Counted from the stretch's first letter, positions 1 through 12,480 are shown. The stretch: DNA of 64,000 nucleotides from Rusavskia elegans (GCA_011316305.1 SAUG01000175.1:20915-84914); one strand, 5' to 3'. Numbers and translations: made by a program. Notes: generated by a model not told the origin, from the sequence alone.

Positions 1-100
1 TGGTCACTTGCTTGACCTTTTTGAATCGACGAGTAGGCTCAGGAACAGGGCCTGGCCATGAAGATTCCACTTCATCAGTACTCAAGTCGCTTGCAGACAT
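1..100 (-). CDS. 5' end of an unidentified protein gene, cut by the window edge
   Basis: An ATG at 100-98 (minus strand) opens a frame that stays open to the left edge (33 codons). It begins MSASDLSTDEVESSWPG and ends in a basic KKVKQVT stretch. The frame is also open upstream of this ATG to a stop at 196-194, and those upstream codons include NADSLASRY, the same motif found twice upstream of the helicase at 48,505. The true start could therefore lie further upstream through an intron, or NADSLAS could be a relic shared by both genes. Base composition is normal, with no RIP. I do not recognise the family, and the fragment is too short for a function. Confidence 0.4.
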   Translation of the reverse strand, partial: MSASDLSTDEVESSWPGPVPEPTRRFKKVKQVT

Positions 101-1826
101 GAGAAGGATGGGTTTGATATATCTACTCGCCAGCGAATCGGCGTTGTAGAGAGCCTTGTAAACCAAGGCAGAAGAGCTTGTCACTCGGACGTATCAGTGC
201 TCAGGCGAGCGAAACGAGAAGAGAAGCAGCCGAGACCATGGAACGAAGAGACTCGTAGGGAAGGAAAGAAAGAAGGTCCGAGAAGGCATGGGCTGTTGTG
301 GTGACGTGCCGCAACTGCCGTTTTGGGACGGCCTCCACCACCATACATATTATCCAGGAACATACGCGCCTACTGGCTTCGAAATGGAATTCTCGATTTA
401 ATAATCATCAAGGAGAGCTGAAGGTTTTCATCAAGAATATTGGTGTCTTTTACTGGGGATGGAGATTGAGATGGGTATATACTGCTGGTAGGGACAGACA
501 TGGCGGGCATAGGAATATTACTTTGGCGCCATCTAATACATTTACACTCATACGGACGAACACATTGAGTGTGGATGGCACTACCCACAAACGATGAATG
601 CAACAATACGGCCAAGGGTGAAGGAAAAATGGTCAACGTCCGTCCCCAATAGTGAAGTAGCGGCAATCCGTGACTGGTGACCTGGATCATATGGCTCAGT
701 GCATGGACTGCAACTCCGGTCGGTCAAGGGATGATGGAAACGCAGTAACGGGCCATATGTTGCACCGACAAGAGAGAATAATCAGAGGCGAGCCCGGACC
801 AAGCCACCAAGGGATGGCTTGCTTTGCAGTCACATGAACGTTGATCTGGTCCACCACAGTAACAACAAAAGCCTTGGTGTCGCGTTCCATCAGCTTATGC
901 CAACAAGCCACACCGAAAGTCGCAGGCCAAGGTGAAGGTGCTTTGGCTTTCAGCAAGAATTGGTCAGACCATCCCGGATACCCGATCAAATGAATCCATC
1001 CTGATATGGCTGTGATCTACTCAATCTGCAGGGACTGAGGATCTTGTTGCATGAGAGCTTGATGATTTTGATGCAGAATCGACGAACAGAGGATAGATGG
1101 AATGCATCCTGCTGCGAGTAGATTGCTCCGAATTTTTTTCTGGTTCCGAGGCGGAAGGGACTTGCATTCCGGCGACCGTACGGCTGTGTGCTCCGCAAAG
1201 AAGTCTTCACAAGTGGAAAGAGACTGTAGGAAATCAGCGTCTGGTTTTGAACGCAAGAGCCCTGTGCTTGGAGACTGACCACACATTCCTGATCCCAGAG
1301 CGAGGCTGATGAATACGTCGCCGAGGATGACTTCGAACACTATGGTTGTTTGATCTTGCTGTAGCGACATGATGCAATTGTTTAATGGGCCACTGACGCT
1401 ACGATGATCCGCTGTAATGCCCTGTAGCCAATCCAAGGTGGGCACCCTGCGAGCATAGTCTCACCTTGTGATCATGCTTGTATGAAGTCAGTAGATGAAG
1501 TCTCTGTTATCATCGAGTCTCAGACGTACCTTGCCATTCTGCTCAACAATCAACTCAATAGTCGATCCAGACCTTGGCCCGTTGCCTTTCGAGTAGTGGG
1601 GTTGCGGATCCCGGAACAGATCAAAAGAAGACCTGGCAACAGTACTACTCAATTGAACGACGTGTCCCATACAACCTACACCTCTTTAAGACAGTAGTTG
1701 CATCAAATGCTCTTGGAAGCCCAAGTGGCTGGAGGCGATGGGATTTCTGGGGCTGATTCGGGTCCTGGCGTTGGTTGGGCAGCCGCGCGCGTCGAGGGTT
1801 TTGGTTTGTGCGAGGCGCCGAGACGT
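101..1826. other. Left flank without a recognisable gene
   Basis: Composition is normal and CA and TG are common, so this is outside the RIP island. Several open frames of 60-142 codons occur on both strands (the longest is 1,445-1,017, minus), but they overlap one another in different frames and show no domain I recognise. It may be promoter, untranslated region or decayed gene sequence. The composition breaks sharply near 1,826-1,850. Confidence 0.5.
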
Positions 1827-2145
1827 ACTCCGTAGCCCCCTTACTATACTGAATTTATATACGTAACTTTGATACTATACTAATAGAGAGATATAAGTAT
1901 TCAATTAATATATACACTGGAACTCGATTTATTAATAACTATACGTTATTCTAGATTTATAATAATATAATCGAATATTAAAATTTCAAATTTTAATTAT
2001 TGAATTTTCTATATAAAATAACTTCTGCGTTAACCAATATAATTGGCTCCTTTCTATATCTATTGACAGAGTTTATTTAATACTATCTATTAATTTCGAT
2101 ATATTTTAATCCGATTAATAGATATTAATTATTTCGTTTTGTAAA

Positions 2146-2230
2146 TAGATTGACCGTCGAATCGGATTTCGAATCTAGATTAACTAATTCGATCCGATTC
2201 GGATCGAATCCGAAAATTCAAGTTTTATTT
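2146..2230. mobile_element. Fragment of the TAGACTGG MITE family
   Basis: The sequence starting TAGATTGACCGTCGAATCGG matches, with RIP-type changes, the terminal inverted repeat of the MITEs at 3,426, 3,777 and 5,465. It continues into the typical CGATCCGATTCGGATCG arm. I found no matching right terminus, so it is probably truncated. Confidence 0.5.
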
Positions 2231-2479
2231 ACTAAAATCGTTAAAATATCTTTTACTATATTATAATATTAAAAAACTTTTATTAAAAATAGAATAATAT
2301 ATCGAAACAATATTTTTTTCTAATTTTACTATTTTTTGATATAGATAACTAGTTAGATAGTTTTATAATTTTTTTTATTTTTATTATATTCGGTTACTAT
2401 TTCTATTTTTTTTTTAATATTTTATTTTTTAAATATTTTACTTTTTGTTTTTATTTATTTTTTAATTTAAATTTATTAA

Positions 2480-2850
2480 ACTGTACGGCAATTTAAATAA
2501 AACTCGCGTTAAAATTCGCATTAAAACTCGCGCTGAAATTCGTGCTAAAGGTCGGGTTAAAGTTTATATTAAAATTCGTATTAAAGTTCGCGTTAAATGA
2601 AAATAGATTATACAATCTATACCAAAACTTTATTATATAGATTATTTTAAAGATTCGCGTTAAAAATTTACGCTATAGAATTATAGATTAAATAGTTTAT
2701 ACCGAGATTTTAACGCGCTAGTTTGATATAGAAAATAGAAATTATATATAGAGTTTTAATCTATATTTTTAATAGTTAAACGGCTAGAATTACTTTTATA
2801 AATTAATCTATTATATTAAAATACGCATTTATTTTAATAGATTATAAATT
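2480..2850. repeat. R5 repeat, copy a, with 12-bp minisatellite
   Basis: At 2,502-2,598 about eight units of 12 bp occur (consensus like TCGCGTTAAAAT). Because 12 is a multiple of 3, one plus frame reads as a Lys/Arg tetrapeptide repeat (K-x-R-x) up to a stop. The sequence that follows (about 2,600-2,850) recurs at about 41,716-41,960 and, without the minisatellite, at 45,928-46,115. It is a dispersed repeat of unknown class. Confidence 0.6.
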
Positions 2851-3070
2851 CGAGTTTATAATAGTATTTTCTAATATAACCGATACGTATAGTAAACTCT
2901 AAACCGTCTAGACTAATATGAAATTTTAGATTACTATAGCCTATATAGAGCTAGTATATATTATTCGAATAAAAAAGCGATATCGGAATTCAATATTAAA
3001 AAATTAGATATTTTAACTAATATATTTAAATCGAAAGTAAAATAAAAATAGTCCGGCTATATTATCGTTA

Positions 3071-3425
3071 TTTAGTATATTATAGAAAGATTTCGGTCTA
3101 AATAGAAAATGATATATATTACGTTAAAAAGTAGAATAAAATTAGAAATATAATTTCTAAATTAAAAAAAGTTTCGATATAATTTAATAGTATTTAGTAG
3201 ATTACGGAAAAGATTTAATCTAATCAAAAAATAATATCTACTACGCGAAATAATATATTTAATTTAAAAATAATATTTTTAAATTAAAAGAAGTTTTAAT
3301 ATAATTTAACGCTAATTAATATATCGAAAAAAAGATTCGATTTAAAGAAAAACGATATCTATTATATAGAATAATAAATTAAAAACGAAAATAGAATCTA
3401 TATATTAAAGGAAATTCGATATAAT
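3071..3425. repeat. Three tandem units of about 120 bp
   Basis: Units begin near 3,071 (TTTAGTATATTATAG), 3,193 (TTTAGTAGATTACGG) and 3,313 (TAATTAATATATCG). Each continues through a similar GATTTCGGTCTAAA-like block to AAGTTTCGATATAATTTA. The period of 120-122 bp is close to 40 codons, so this may be a RIP-mutated protein repeat. The third unit ends exactly where the next MITE begins. Confidence 0.55.
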
Positions 3426-3748
3426 TAGATTGGCCGGTTCGGATCGGATTTCCGTCGAACCGTCGGATATCCGATCCGATTTTAGTATTCCGACTCAGAT
3501 CCGATCCGATTATATTATATATTTAATTTATTATTATTTTTATATTTCAATATAGATAATATATCCAAATAATATATTTAGTCTTACTACAGACTTTCTA
3601 GCTAGCGTGGTTAATTAATTAATATTTTTTTAATAAAATCGTAAAAAAATTATACTAGCTTTATACTTTTATACTAGTATTTAGCGTTTTTTCGGATCGG
3701 GTCGGATTAGCTAATTCGGGTTCGAAATCCGATCCGACGGCCAGTCTA
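3426..3748 (+). mobile_element. hAT-like MITE, copy A
   Basis: A 323-bp element runs from TAGATTGGCCGG to CGGCCAGTCTA, with inverted termini. It is flanked by a perfect 8-bp duplication, GATATAAT (3,418-3,425 and 3,749-3,756). GGGTCGG-type arms lie inside both ends and the core is AT-rich. Eight-bp target duplications are typical of hAT transposons. There is no coding capacity, so a full-length relative elsewhere must have moved it. Confidence 0.85.
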
Positions 3749-3776
3749 GATATAATTCGGCTAGAAAAGCTATTAT

Positions 3777-4194
3777 TAGACTGGCCGTTTCGGGTCGGAT
3801 TTCTATCGAACTATCGGGTATCCGACCCGATTTTAGTAGCCCGACCCGGACCCGATTCGAGTTTTAGTAGGTCGAATTCGGATCGGATTATTTAATAACC
3901 CGATTCGGATTCGATCTAATTAATTAATATATTTAATATATTATTATATTAATATTTTAATAATAATAATATATTAAAGTAATATATTTTACTTTACTAT
4001 AGATTTTCCAGCTAGTATAGTTAATTAATTAGAATTTTTTTAGTAAATTTATATAAAAGTTATACTAACTTTATACTTTTATACTAAAGCTTAACGTTTT
4101 TTCGGGTTGGATCGGATTAGCTAACCCGGATTCGAAACTCGGCCGGGTCGAATTAGCCAATCCGGGTTCGAAACCCGACCCGACGGCCAGTCTA
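3777..4194 (+). mobile_element. hAT-like MITE, copy B
   Basis: This 418-bp element starts TAGACTGGCCGTTTCGGG and ends CGACGGCCAGTCTA. A perfect 8-bp duplication, GCTATTAT, flanks it (3,769-3,776 and 4,195-4,202). The right arm carries an internal duplication: the GGATCGGATTAGCTAACCCGG-like block occurs twice in slightly different form. Confidence 0.87.
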
Positions 4195-4839
4195 GCTATT
4201 ATTTAATAATAACTAAAAAAGACGGTTATAATAATACGGATTAATTTATTTAGAAAATAGTAAATAAAATTAAAAATTTTAGACTAGTAATATTACTATA
4301 CTAAATAAACTATCTGGTAGCTAGATATAAATTCGAGATAAACGAATTAGTAATATCGAAATATTTATATAAAAATAGAAATAGAGATTTAACTATTTAA
4401 ATAACTATAAAAGTCTATTTATTCGGATTAATAAAAGATAAAATTTCTTTATTAAAAGATTTTATAACCTTTTTATTTATTTTACCGTTAACTAATTTTT
4501 TAGTTTTTTATAAATTTATTTCTATATTCGCTATAGTCGATAAATTTACTACTTTCAAATATTAATTTATCGCTACTTCTATTTATAGAGAAAATAAATA
4601 ACGAGTTTCGTAATATATAGATATATATAAAATTCTATAATCTATAATATATTGTCTAACAGTATACTATTCCAATTTTAGTCTTTATAAAATTATTAAA
4701 ATTAATATTTTCTGATAAATCGTTCGCCGGTTTATTAGACGATATTATAAAATAAAAAGGCGATATAATTATATACGATTAATCGTTCGGATTTTGATTT
4801 TAATCTTTTACGAATCTAACGCTAGAGACGCTAATTTAA
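4195..4839. other. AT-rich remnant, nothing recognised
   Basis: RIP-mutated sequence with no intact frame. The part nearest 4,840 (from about 4,700) has weak similarity to the sequence beside the second SINE-like copy near 46,870-46,985, so that repeat may be longer than annotated. Confidence 0.4.
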
Positions 4840-5197
4840 TCTGATTACGTAATTATTTGATATTCAACTATTTTACCGAGAACTCGAATTTAAAATTCTC
4901 GAAAAAGCTAGATCTGGACTAAAATTCAGAGGGAAATCGTAATTTATTTAACTTTAATTAATTTAAATTACTTCGATTCAACCAGCTATTTTAAGCCAGG
5001 AAAATCTACTATATAAATCTATTATATAGGAACTTTGTATAAAAATCGATTTTATCGATAAAAAAAACTTAAATATTAAAATTAACTTTCGAAAAATTCG
5101 AACTCCCGACCCGCTGGATTAATTTCGTTAACTTCGAAGAGCGCTGGATCCGTTAGGTCTTCAAGTCACGCAGCGTTGCTACTACGCCATCTAGGCC
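4840..5197 (-). repeat. tRNA-related SINE-like repeat, copy 1
   Basis: Read on the minus strand, the head GGCCTAGATGGCGTAGTAGC contains a Pol III A-box (TGGCGTAGTAG). About 75 nt further on comes GAGTTCGAAT, a B-box. A body of about 260 bp follows and is shared with 47,350-46,985. Two internal Pol III promoter boxes and a shared non-coding body fit a tRNA-derived SINE. The larger A-to-B spacing suggests a class II or intron-containing tRNA ancestor, but the identity is not clear. Confidence 0.6.
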
Positions 5198-5464
5198 AAA
5201 AAAACGATATAGAAAATTATTTTATCTTTCTATAATATATTATTATAAATAGAATTTTTAGAAAATAATATATCGCTAGTATAATATAGTAGATTTTAAC
5301 GACGAAATATAATATTCATTTTTAAATTACAAAACAGATAATATATAGCTTAGATATTAACTTTAAAAAGAGCTTTGAAAATTTATTAATAATAATATAA
5401 ACGAAAATATTTTAATAACGCGAAGATTCCTCGAATATAATTTTATAATAAAGTTAATAACCAC

Positions 5465-5919
5465 TAGACTGGCCGTCGGGTCGGGTTTTAAATTTAGATT
5501 AGCTAATCCGATCCGATCCGAATCGGGTTAGATAAAAATATAATCTAACCCGGCTAGATTTTAAACCCGGGTAAAATAACCCGATCCGACCCGAAAAAAT
5601 ACTAAGTTTTAGTATAAAAGTATAAAGCTAGTATAACTTTTATATAAATTTATTAAAAAAATTCTAATTAATTAACTATACTATCTAGAAAGTCTATAGT
5701 AAAACTAAATATATTATCTCGATATATTATCTTTATTAATAAATTAAAATAATAATATATTAAATATATTAAATAATCGAGTCGGGTCCGGATTAGGTTA
5801 CTAAATAATTCGACCCGGATTCGACCTACTAAGACTCGAATCGGGTCCGGGTTAGATTACTAAAATCAGGTCGGGTATCCGATAGTTCGACGGGAATCCG
5901 ACCCGAAACAGCCAGTCTA
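5465..5919 (-). mobile_element. hAT-like MITE, copy C
   Basis: This 455-bp copy is in the opposite orientation to A and B. It is bounded by TAGACTGGCCGTCGGG and CAGCCAGTCTA and flanked by the perfect 8-bp duplication ATAACCAC (5,457-5,464 and 5,920-5,927). It is the same length as copy E, so about 455 bp is probably the full-length form; copies of 320-380 bp are internally deleted. Confidence 0.88.
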
Positions 5920-5927
5920 ATAACCAC

Positions 5928-7901
5928 GAAGAAATATTAATTCTAGATTTTTTTATATTTACCTTCGGAAAAATACTAAATAAAAGTTGATACTATTAAT
6001 TTATAGGAAAATATTAATTTTAATCGCGTTATAAATATTTTCTAAAAAAAGAAGTATTTTTATAAATCGATAAATCTATTGATTAGAAAAAAAATAGATT
6101 CGGCTAACTATTTATATAAAATTCGAAGTCAATTTTCCGCGAAAGTAGATTTAAATTATATAAATAAGATTTATTATTAGATAAAAAAAATTATTTTCTA
6201 TTTAATATCCCGGGCTATAAACTATATAATTATTTTAAAAAAAAAAGAGTTCTAATAATAGTTTAAAGCTAAATTTAGATCGAAATTGAAAGAAAAGATT
6301 ACTAAAAATAGAAGTAAATATAAAAAGAAAGTAAATTTCTTAAAAAAATAGATCACTAAATTTATAATATCTGAAATTTATTTTATAAAGAGTTTTTAAA
6401 ATCTTTTTCTTTCGAAAATAATAAAAACGAAAAGATAGGCTATAAAATAGCTACTTTAAATAAGAATTCTACTAGTAAACCATTGCTTTTTATTATATTC
6501 TAGATTATATATTCCGGCATTTTATTTTATATAACTAATTAATTTTGACTATTTAGACAATCTACAATCTATATCAAACGGTAAATAATTGAAGTTAAAA
6601 ATAAACAATTATATATAAATTAATATAAGACTGATATATTATAAATATCAGATTTTATTACAATAATATATATTAATATCTTTTATATTCCTTTTTTCGG
6701 AATTTATTTTCTATTTAGAAAACTATATTAAATAAAATCCGATCGATTATTTTAATAAAAATTGCCTTTAGATAAATAATAAATAAAATAAATAAACTAT
6801 TGAAAATAAAAGGTATAGAAAAATCTATATAGTTTTAGTAATTATAAAAGTTTTCGAAAAATCCATTTTTTCTATTATCGAATTTCTATATTTACTAATT
6901 TATCCAGTTTTATCAATTTCCGAAATTTTTATTTAGATTGATATTTAGACTAACCTTTCTACTGACATTTTAAAAAAACGAATATTAAAAAGTATAAATA
7001 TAATCTATAATATAAACGCATTTATTACTTCGGTTTAATAGTAATAATAAAAGTTAATAAAATTACTAATCCAATAAAACTAATTCTAATAGTTTGAATT
7101 TTTAATAGAATCTATAACGTCTGCGCTAAAGTGAAAATAATAGATAATAAAAAATACTATATTAGTAATTGTAAGTTTAAATTCTATATCTAGTTTTTAT
7201 CAATATCTACGATTTATTCCTACCGTTTTAAAGAGATTATAAATATTTTTTATTAATTATCTATATTTATTTACGCTCTAATCAGATTTTACTAATAAAA
7301 TCTAAAAGTAATTATTATATAGTTCTAGATACAAGTTCTGCTACCGTATATTCAATACTAATATATCAACGTTTGATTTATTTACCGAACCACTAGGTAT
7401 CAAAATCAAAACAAGTAATTATATTATATAGTTTTAGTTTATTAGAAAAATATTAACGAATTTTAAATTAATATAAAGTTTAAAGCTATTTATTTTGATA
7501 ATATTCTAGAATTTCTAGATTATATCAAAAAATAGAATATTTCCGTTAGTATTTTATACTAAACTATCGAATTATATTATTTTAATTAAAATAACAATAT
7601 TTAACGATATATTTATACCATAGAAACTAATATTCGAACTATATTAAATACAACTAATCTACTAATAGAATTTTAATCCGAGATAATAGAATCGGATATA
7701 TATATTAGAAATCGAATTGGAAATAACTTTAAAATTAATGAATAGCTAGTTATATTATAAAAAATATTTAATATAATTAGATCTTCGATCGATTACTTTA
7801 GAATCTATAATTATCAATACTATTTATCTATATAATTAGGGTTACTATTAATATATAGTAGTCGAAATAAATTTATAGATCGAAATAGAATATATATTCA
7901 T
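5928..7901. other. RIP-mutated sequence, mostly unassigned
   Basis: There are no intact frames. Near 7,330-7,430 it matches one end of repeat R4 (CCGTATATTCAATACT...ACCGAACCACTAGGTATC), as also seen at 28,110-28,180 and 44,580-44,650. Nothing else was recognised. Confidence 0.4.
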
Positions 7902-8509
7902 CAGCATTTTCTAAAACCGGTTTAAAGCCGGTTTCAGCCGTCTTAGCCGTCTTAGCCGGTTCTCAGCCGGTACGGCTGAAAGCGATTTATAAACGGTTTA
8001 TTAGCCGGTTTCAGGTATACCCGAAGCTACGTAGCTACGCGGCTAAGACGGCTAAGACGGCTAAGCGTCTAAAACGGCTAAAAAGATTTAAAGATTCGAT
8101 TTTAAATTCGTTTAAGTTTTTATTAGTAGTTAGTAGGCCTATATACGCCTATATATAACGCTAGGCTAGCTTTATCTAAATCGAAAATATTAGGTTTCCT
8201 TACTAGAATCTAACTAGATTAGGTCTAGTATAGTTTATTAAATAGATATTCGATTTCCGTTATTCTCGCTTTTAGCGGCGGCTGTTAAACTTTATTTTCG
8301 AGGAAGGTTATATAGGTTTATTTTTAGCTTATATATAGATCCTATTTTAGACTATTTACTAAATAGATATTCGTACTATAGATACTATTAGAGTTCTAAT
8401 CTATCGAAAATCTACTTTTTAGATTTTTAGATTATTTGGATTTTTGGATTATTTGGATTAAGATAGCTGTCAGCCGGTCTAACCTGAAAATCTATTTTAG
8501 GATTCGCTG
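7902..8509. mobile_element. Hairpin-rich TIR element, copy 1
   Basis: This 608-bp unit recurs at 35,177-35,796. The ends form an imperfect inverted repeat (ATCAGCATTTTCTAAAA at the left; TTTTAGGATTCGCTGAT at the right). Internally, AGCCGTCTTAGCC repeats face GGCTAAGACGGCT repeats across a spacer with the palindrome GCTACGTAGCTACG, so the DNA could fold into a long hairpin. It keeps more CA and TG than its surroundings. There is no coding capacity. It is probably a non-autonomous DNA transposon; the family is unknown. Confidence 0.65.
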
Positions 8510-8655
8510 ATATTTTCTTCGGCTATTATAGTAAAATTGATTTTTAATATTACTTTTAGATTTCTAATATAAAGTCGATATATAAAGTTTATACTATTAG
8601 ATTCGCCGAAAATATAAATGAAATATTAAATTTAATTTCGATATCTAGATATATA
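8510..8655. other. Short AT-rich spacer ending in the E1 target duplication
   Basis: Unassigned RIP-mutated sequence. Its last five bases, ATATA (8,651-8,655), match the five bases after the right E1 LTR (38,559-38,563). Confidence 0.5.
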
Positions 8656-8891
8656 TGAGCGCCAAACGCGTTATATAGACTTTAGAAATATAATTAGAAC
8701 GTTTAGAGACGAAGCTCGCCGTCTAGTCGCTAGAACGTCGCTAGCGTATCGGATTTCGATTCTTTTCCGCTTTTTTTCTTCCTTTATTACTAGGCTATAT
8801 TCTAGTTTTTCTAGAATATAAATTAGTTCTGTAATATATCTTTCGTCTAGTTTATAATTATATACTATTTTAGAAATACCCCGTTTTAATA
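8656..8891 (+). repeat. E1 5' LTR
   Basis: Begins TGAGCGCCAAACGCG and ends CCGTTTTAATA (CA mutated to TA). It is the same length as, and aligns throughout to, 38,323-38,558. Confidence 0.75.
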
Positions 8892-11181
8892 GTTCTAACT
8901 TATTATTTAAACGTTTTTAATTCGATATATATTATTTACAATATATTTATATTAATATCGATACGTAGTATTTATAGTAGTTATAGCCGTAGTAAAACCT
9001 TTTAGATAGGACTATATTAAGCTAGCGCTAAAGTTATTAAACCGCGGATCATAGATAATATAGATTAATCTACTAAATATTACCTGTCTATACCGAAGAT
9101 ATTCTATAAATTAAATCCTAGATTATTTTCTAGTATTTAGAAAACCTAATCGAAACCTTATAGTAACCTCGTTGCTAGCGCGTCGAGAGACTATATTATT
9201 TTCGGCAGTTAAATCTATAAATAGCAGCTATCTAATAGTTAGTTATAGTCTAATAGAAATATTTTCTCGAAGATTTTTATCTCTAGAAAATCTAATCCCG
9301 ATTAGCCGTCTAATAGTAGTAATAACCCGAATAACCCGAATAATAATAGAGATAACAGCGACGATTCCGTTAATAATAAAAAGCTTCGAACCTTAGAGGC
9401 TTAAATAGTAGTAAAAAGAAAACTCTTTTAAAGATACGTTATAGAAAAGAAACTCTTTATATAATAGATAGAAATTATATTCTAGATAATAATTAGCCTT
9501 TTTTTAAACTAGCTATTAGATATTCGCGAACGCTTTAAATTTCGTTAAAACTTAAAACTAAAAAGCCTAAAAGATACAGCGATAAAATAATTTTTAAAAA
9601 GTATTATAAATAGATCGAATTCTATAGAGATTAGTCCTATAAATATAATACTTTATCTATCTATATAGATTAAATTTAATAGACCTAGAACTTTATTAAA
9701 GATTAGAAATTAAACTATTAATTCGAAAAAAAAAATCTTTTATTAATAAAAATACCTTTAATAGTATATTGTAGGATAAATTTATAAATTTTCTTCTAAA
9801 TTTTACTACCGATTCTAAATTTTTTTTATTAGATACCGCGATAAAGTATTTTCGTATAATCTAAAATAAAGATTAAAATATTCTAGAATTCTATAATTTT
9901 TTTATACTACTAGAAATCTAGCTATTTCCTTTATCGGAAAAATAGTATTCGATTTTTTTTTAAAAAAATTCGTCTAGAATTATAGCGTACTATACGCGTT
10001 TATAACGCGAAATTAAAAGATTTCAGCTGTAATAAATAGATAGTTTAGGCTATTTAGTAGGAAAATATAGATAAAACGACGTCGAATTAATAGTAGAACT
10101 TTTTTACTAATAGATTTTATCTGCCGCTATATAGTAAAAAGAATTCTTAAAAATTTTAAAACCGAAACCGGAAAAGCCGATTATAGGATAATCGAAATAG
10201 TATCGATAGAAAAGATATTTCTAATATCGATAATAGTAATTTTAGAAAATATAAATAAGAAAATAAATCTAGTATATACTTTATTTATAGTAGTATAGAT
10301 TATTAGTCTAAAAGTTACTCTAAAAACTAGAACTAAGGCTAGAATAATCGGAAATATAATGACTTTCGTAGTATAATAATAGGGTTTTTAAAAGGCCTAC
10401 CGTTAATACGACGAAAGGTTATCCTAGTAATATAATTTCGTTAAAAAACGAAAGGAATCTATTATAGCTTCGATAATAATCTATAATAAATAAATTTAAG
10501 TAAAAAATAGCCTTCTGATAAAAATATTTATCGAGTTACTAGTAAAAGAATATAGTAGAAATAAAATATTTCTAGACCTAAAGTTCTGGATTAATATCGG
10601 TTTTTTATTATTTGTTATTTAATATAACCTAGAGCCCGTCTAAAAAATAAAGAAATTCTATTTTTAATAAATTAGAAATTAGTACGCTGCCTGCTATAAA
10701 GTATATAATTTAAACTAGATAATAATAAATTATTAAAGCTGTCGGAAAATAGATATATCGCGATTCTATATTTTAGATATAACCGATAAATATAATATCT
10801 TTCTAAATATACGAGTTTAATATAAAATATATATAGTTATAGATCTAAAGTTAAAGTAATAGCGAATTTATATCTAAAATAAAGTAATATAAAATAACTA
10901 GATAGGTAGAAAACGTTTAACCTATTTTAGTATCGATTTATCGATAGTTTTTATTCGTATATTACAGGTCGAAATATATATATTGATATATATAATATCG
11001 ATTACCATTAAATATATTAGATCGGATATTAATACCGTGGTATATATAAAATCTAATAATAATACCGCTATATAGACGGGAGCTAACAGCGATAAAGAAA
11101 AAAATAATAAAAATATATAACGAGCCGAGCCGATCCCGAAATCTATATATAAAGAAATCGAAGTTTATAATATAAAATTAG
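8892..11181 (+). pseudogene. E1 gag-side remnant
   Basis: RIP-mutated sequence directly after the 5' LTR. Broken frames near 9,770-9,980 show the spacing of a retrotransposon Gag domain, and those near 10,800-11,180 could be the protease side, but no diagnostic motif survives. It is interrupted at 11,181 by E2; the last five bases, ATTAG, are E2's target duplication. The assignment comes mainly from position between the LTR and pol. Confidence 0.5.
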
Positions 11182-11590
11182 TATTACGTCCACGATTCCA
11201 CAGAGGTTCTCTGAAAGATTAGTTAGATAAACGAGTCTAATTATCTATAGCCGTCTATAGCCGCTATAATCGCTTTTCCTAACGGGACTTTTAGTAGATA
11301 GCTACCTATCGGTCTTTACGGCTACTTTTACTATATATATCGTTTATTACTTCTATAGATAGTTTCCTTTATTAGTTATTAATATAATTATTAAATATAT
11401 TTCTACTATTCTCTTTTTAATTACTTTATAATAAAGATACTTTATAATATCGTAACCGTACCTCTGCGGCTATATAGGATTAGTTATAATAATCTATACT
11501 AGAATTTTTTTACTATTTAGTAGTTCGGACTATATCTACGGCTATAATTAGACTCGAGTATAACGCCCTTTAATATATAGGGATATTATA
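11182..11590 (+). repeat. E2 5' LTR
   Basis: 409 bp, of the LTR family shared by E2, E3, E5 and E6. It contains the conserved block TCTATAGCCG...CTATAATCGC and ends GGGATATTATA. Confidence 0.85.
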
Positions 11591-12480
11591 CTTTAACGAT
11601 TTATTATATTAATTTCGTTATCCCGATCTATAAATTAAAGCGATACTATTAAAGTAGTAATATTAAATATCTATAAAGAAAAAAAAGAATCTTTAAAGCT
11701 ATAGGTTATTTAGATAAATATCTACTTTATATTATATATAAACCAGTTTCTAAATAAAATAGTTAAAATTTTATTTATAATATTATATCTAGAAGGGACT
11801 ACCTTTAATTAAATTTAGTTTCGAATAGAAGATTACTTTAATAACCCGGAAGGATAGAAAGAAAATAAAATTTTATAGATTTTCTATATCTTCGGTAATT
11901 TTATTATAGCTATAAAAAAAGCCTTTAGAGATAATAATAAAGATAGGATAATAGAAAGAAAACTAATAGTTTTAAAATAGTAGAAGTAGGTAGCTATCTA
12001 TATTATTTAGTTTAGAATATTAGTTTATAAAATAGATTAGAAAAACTTAGCTTTAAAAACCTACTTCTATAAAGAACTCTAGATAAAAGTTAAAGAAGCT
12101 ATAGTAGCGATCGAAAAACCAGATTTATTAGTAGATTTTATTAAATTTACGATAAAAATCGATACTAGATAGTATAAAATATACTTAGATAAATAGGCGT
12201 TTAGTAAAATAGGATCCGCTAAAAAAAAGCCTAGAAGAAACCCGATAGAGCTCGATACTACCGAGACTAGAAGATCGCGAACTAAAGTTTATTATTTATA
12301 TAGAAAAACGGGATATCTTAAAAGAAATTATCTAACTAAAGAAATAACTAAAGTAATTAAATACTTTTTTAAAATAATAGAGGAATTATCTAATAAATAT
12401 ATAGCGAAAAGCTAATTAACCTACTATAATAATAATTACCCTATTTATCTATTAGATAAAGAAGAGATAGGATAGTATTT
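11591..12480 (+). pseudogene. Gag pseudogene of E2
   Basis: Broken plus-strand frames align along their length with the minus-strand Gag of E5 (32,936-32,150) and E6 (45,522-44,690). At 12,290-12,333 the residues YYLYRKTGYLKRNY fit a CCHC zinc knuckle whose Cys and His codons became Tyr through TGY/CAY to TAY changes. The frame continues at 12,420-12,470 into YYNNNYPIYLLDKEE, like the Cys-rich tail of fungal Gypsy Gag proteins. A Gag would package the RNA; this copy is dead, with many stops. Confidence 0.75.

Noticed and set aside
1017..1445. 142-codon minus-strand open frame in the left flank
   Set aside because: No recognisable domain, overlaps other frames of similar length, and no supporting splice or promoter signals.
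2502..2598. Regular repeats resembling a CRISPR array
   Set aside because: Units are 12 bp without spacers, in a eukaryotic RIP island; it is a minisatellite.
9172..9396. 74-codon plus-strand open frame
   Set aside because: It lies inside the RIP-mutated gag side of E1, is Ile/Ser/Arg-biased as expected of mutated DNA, and has no domain.
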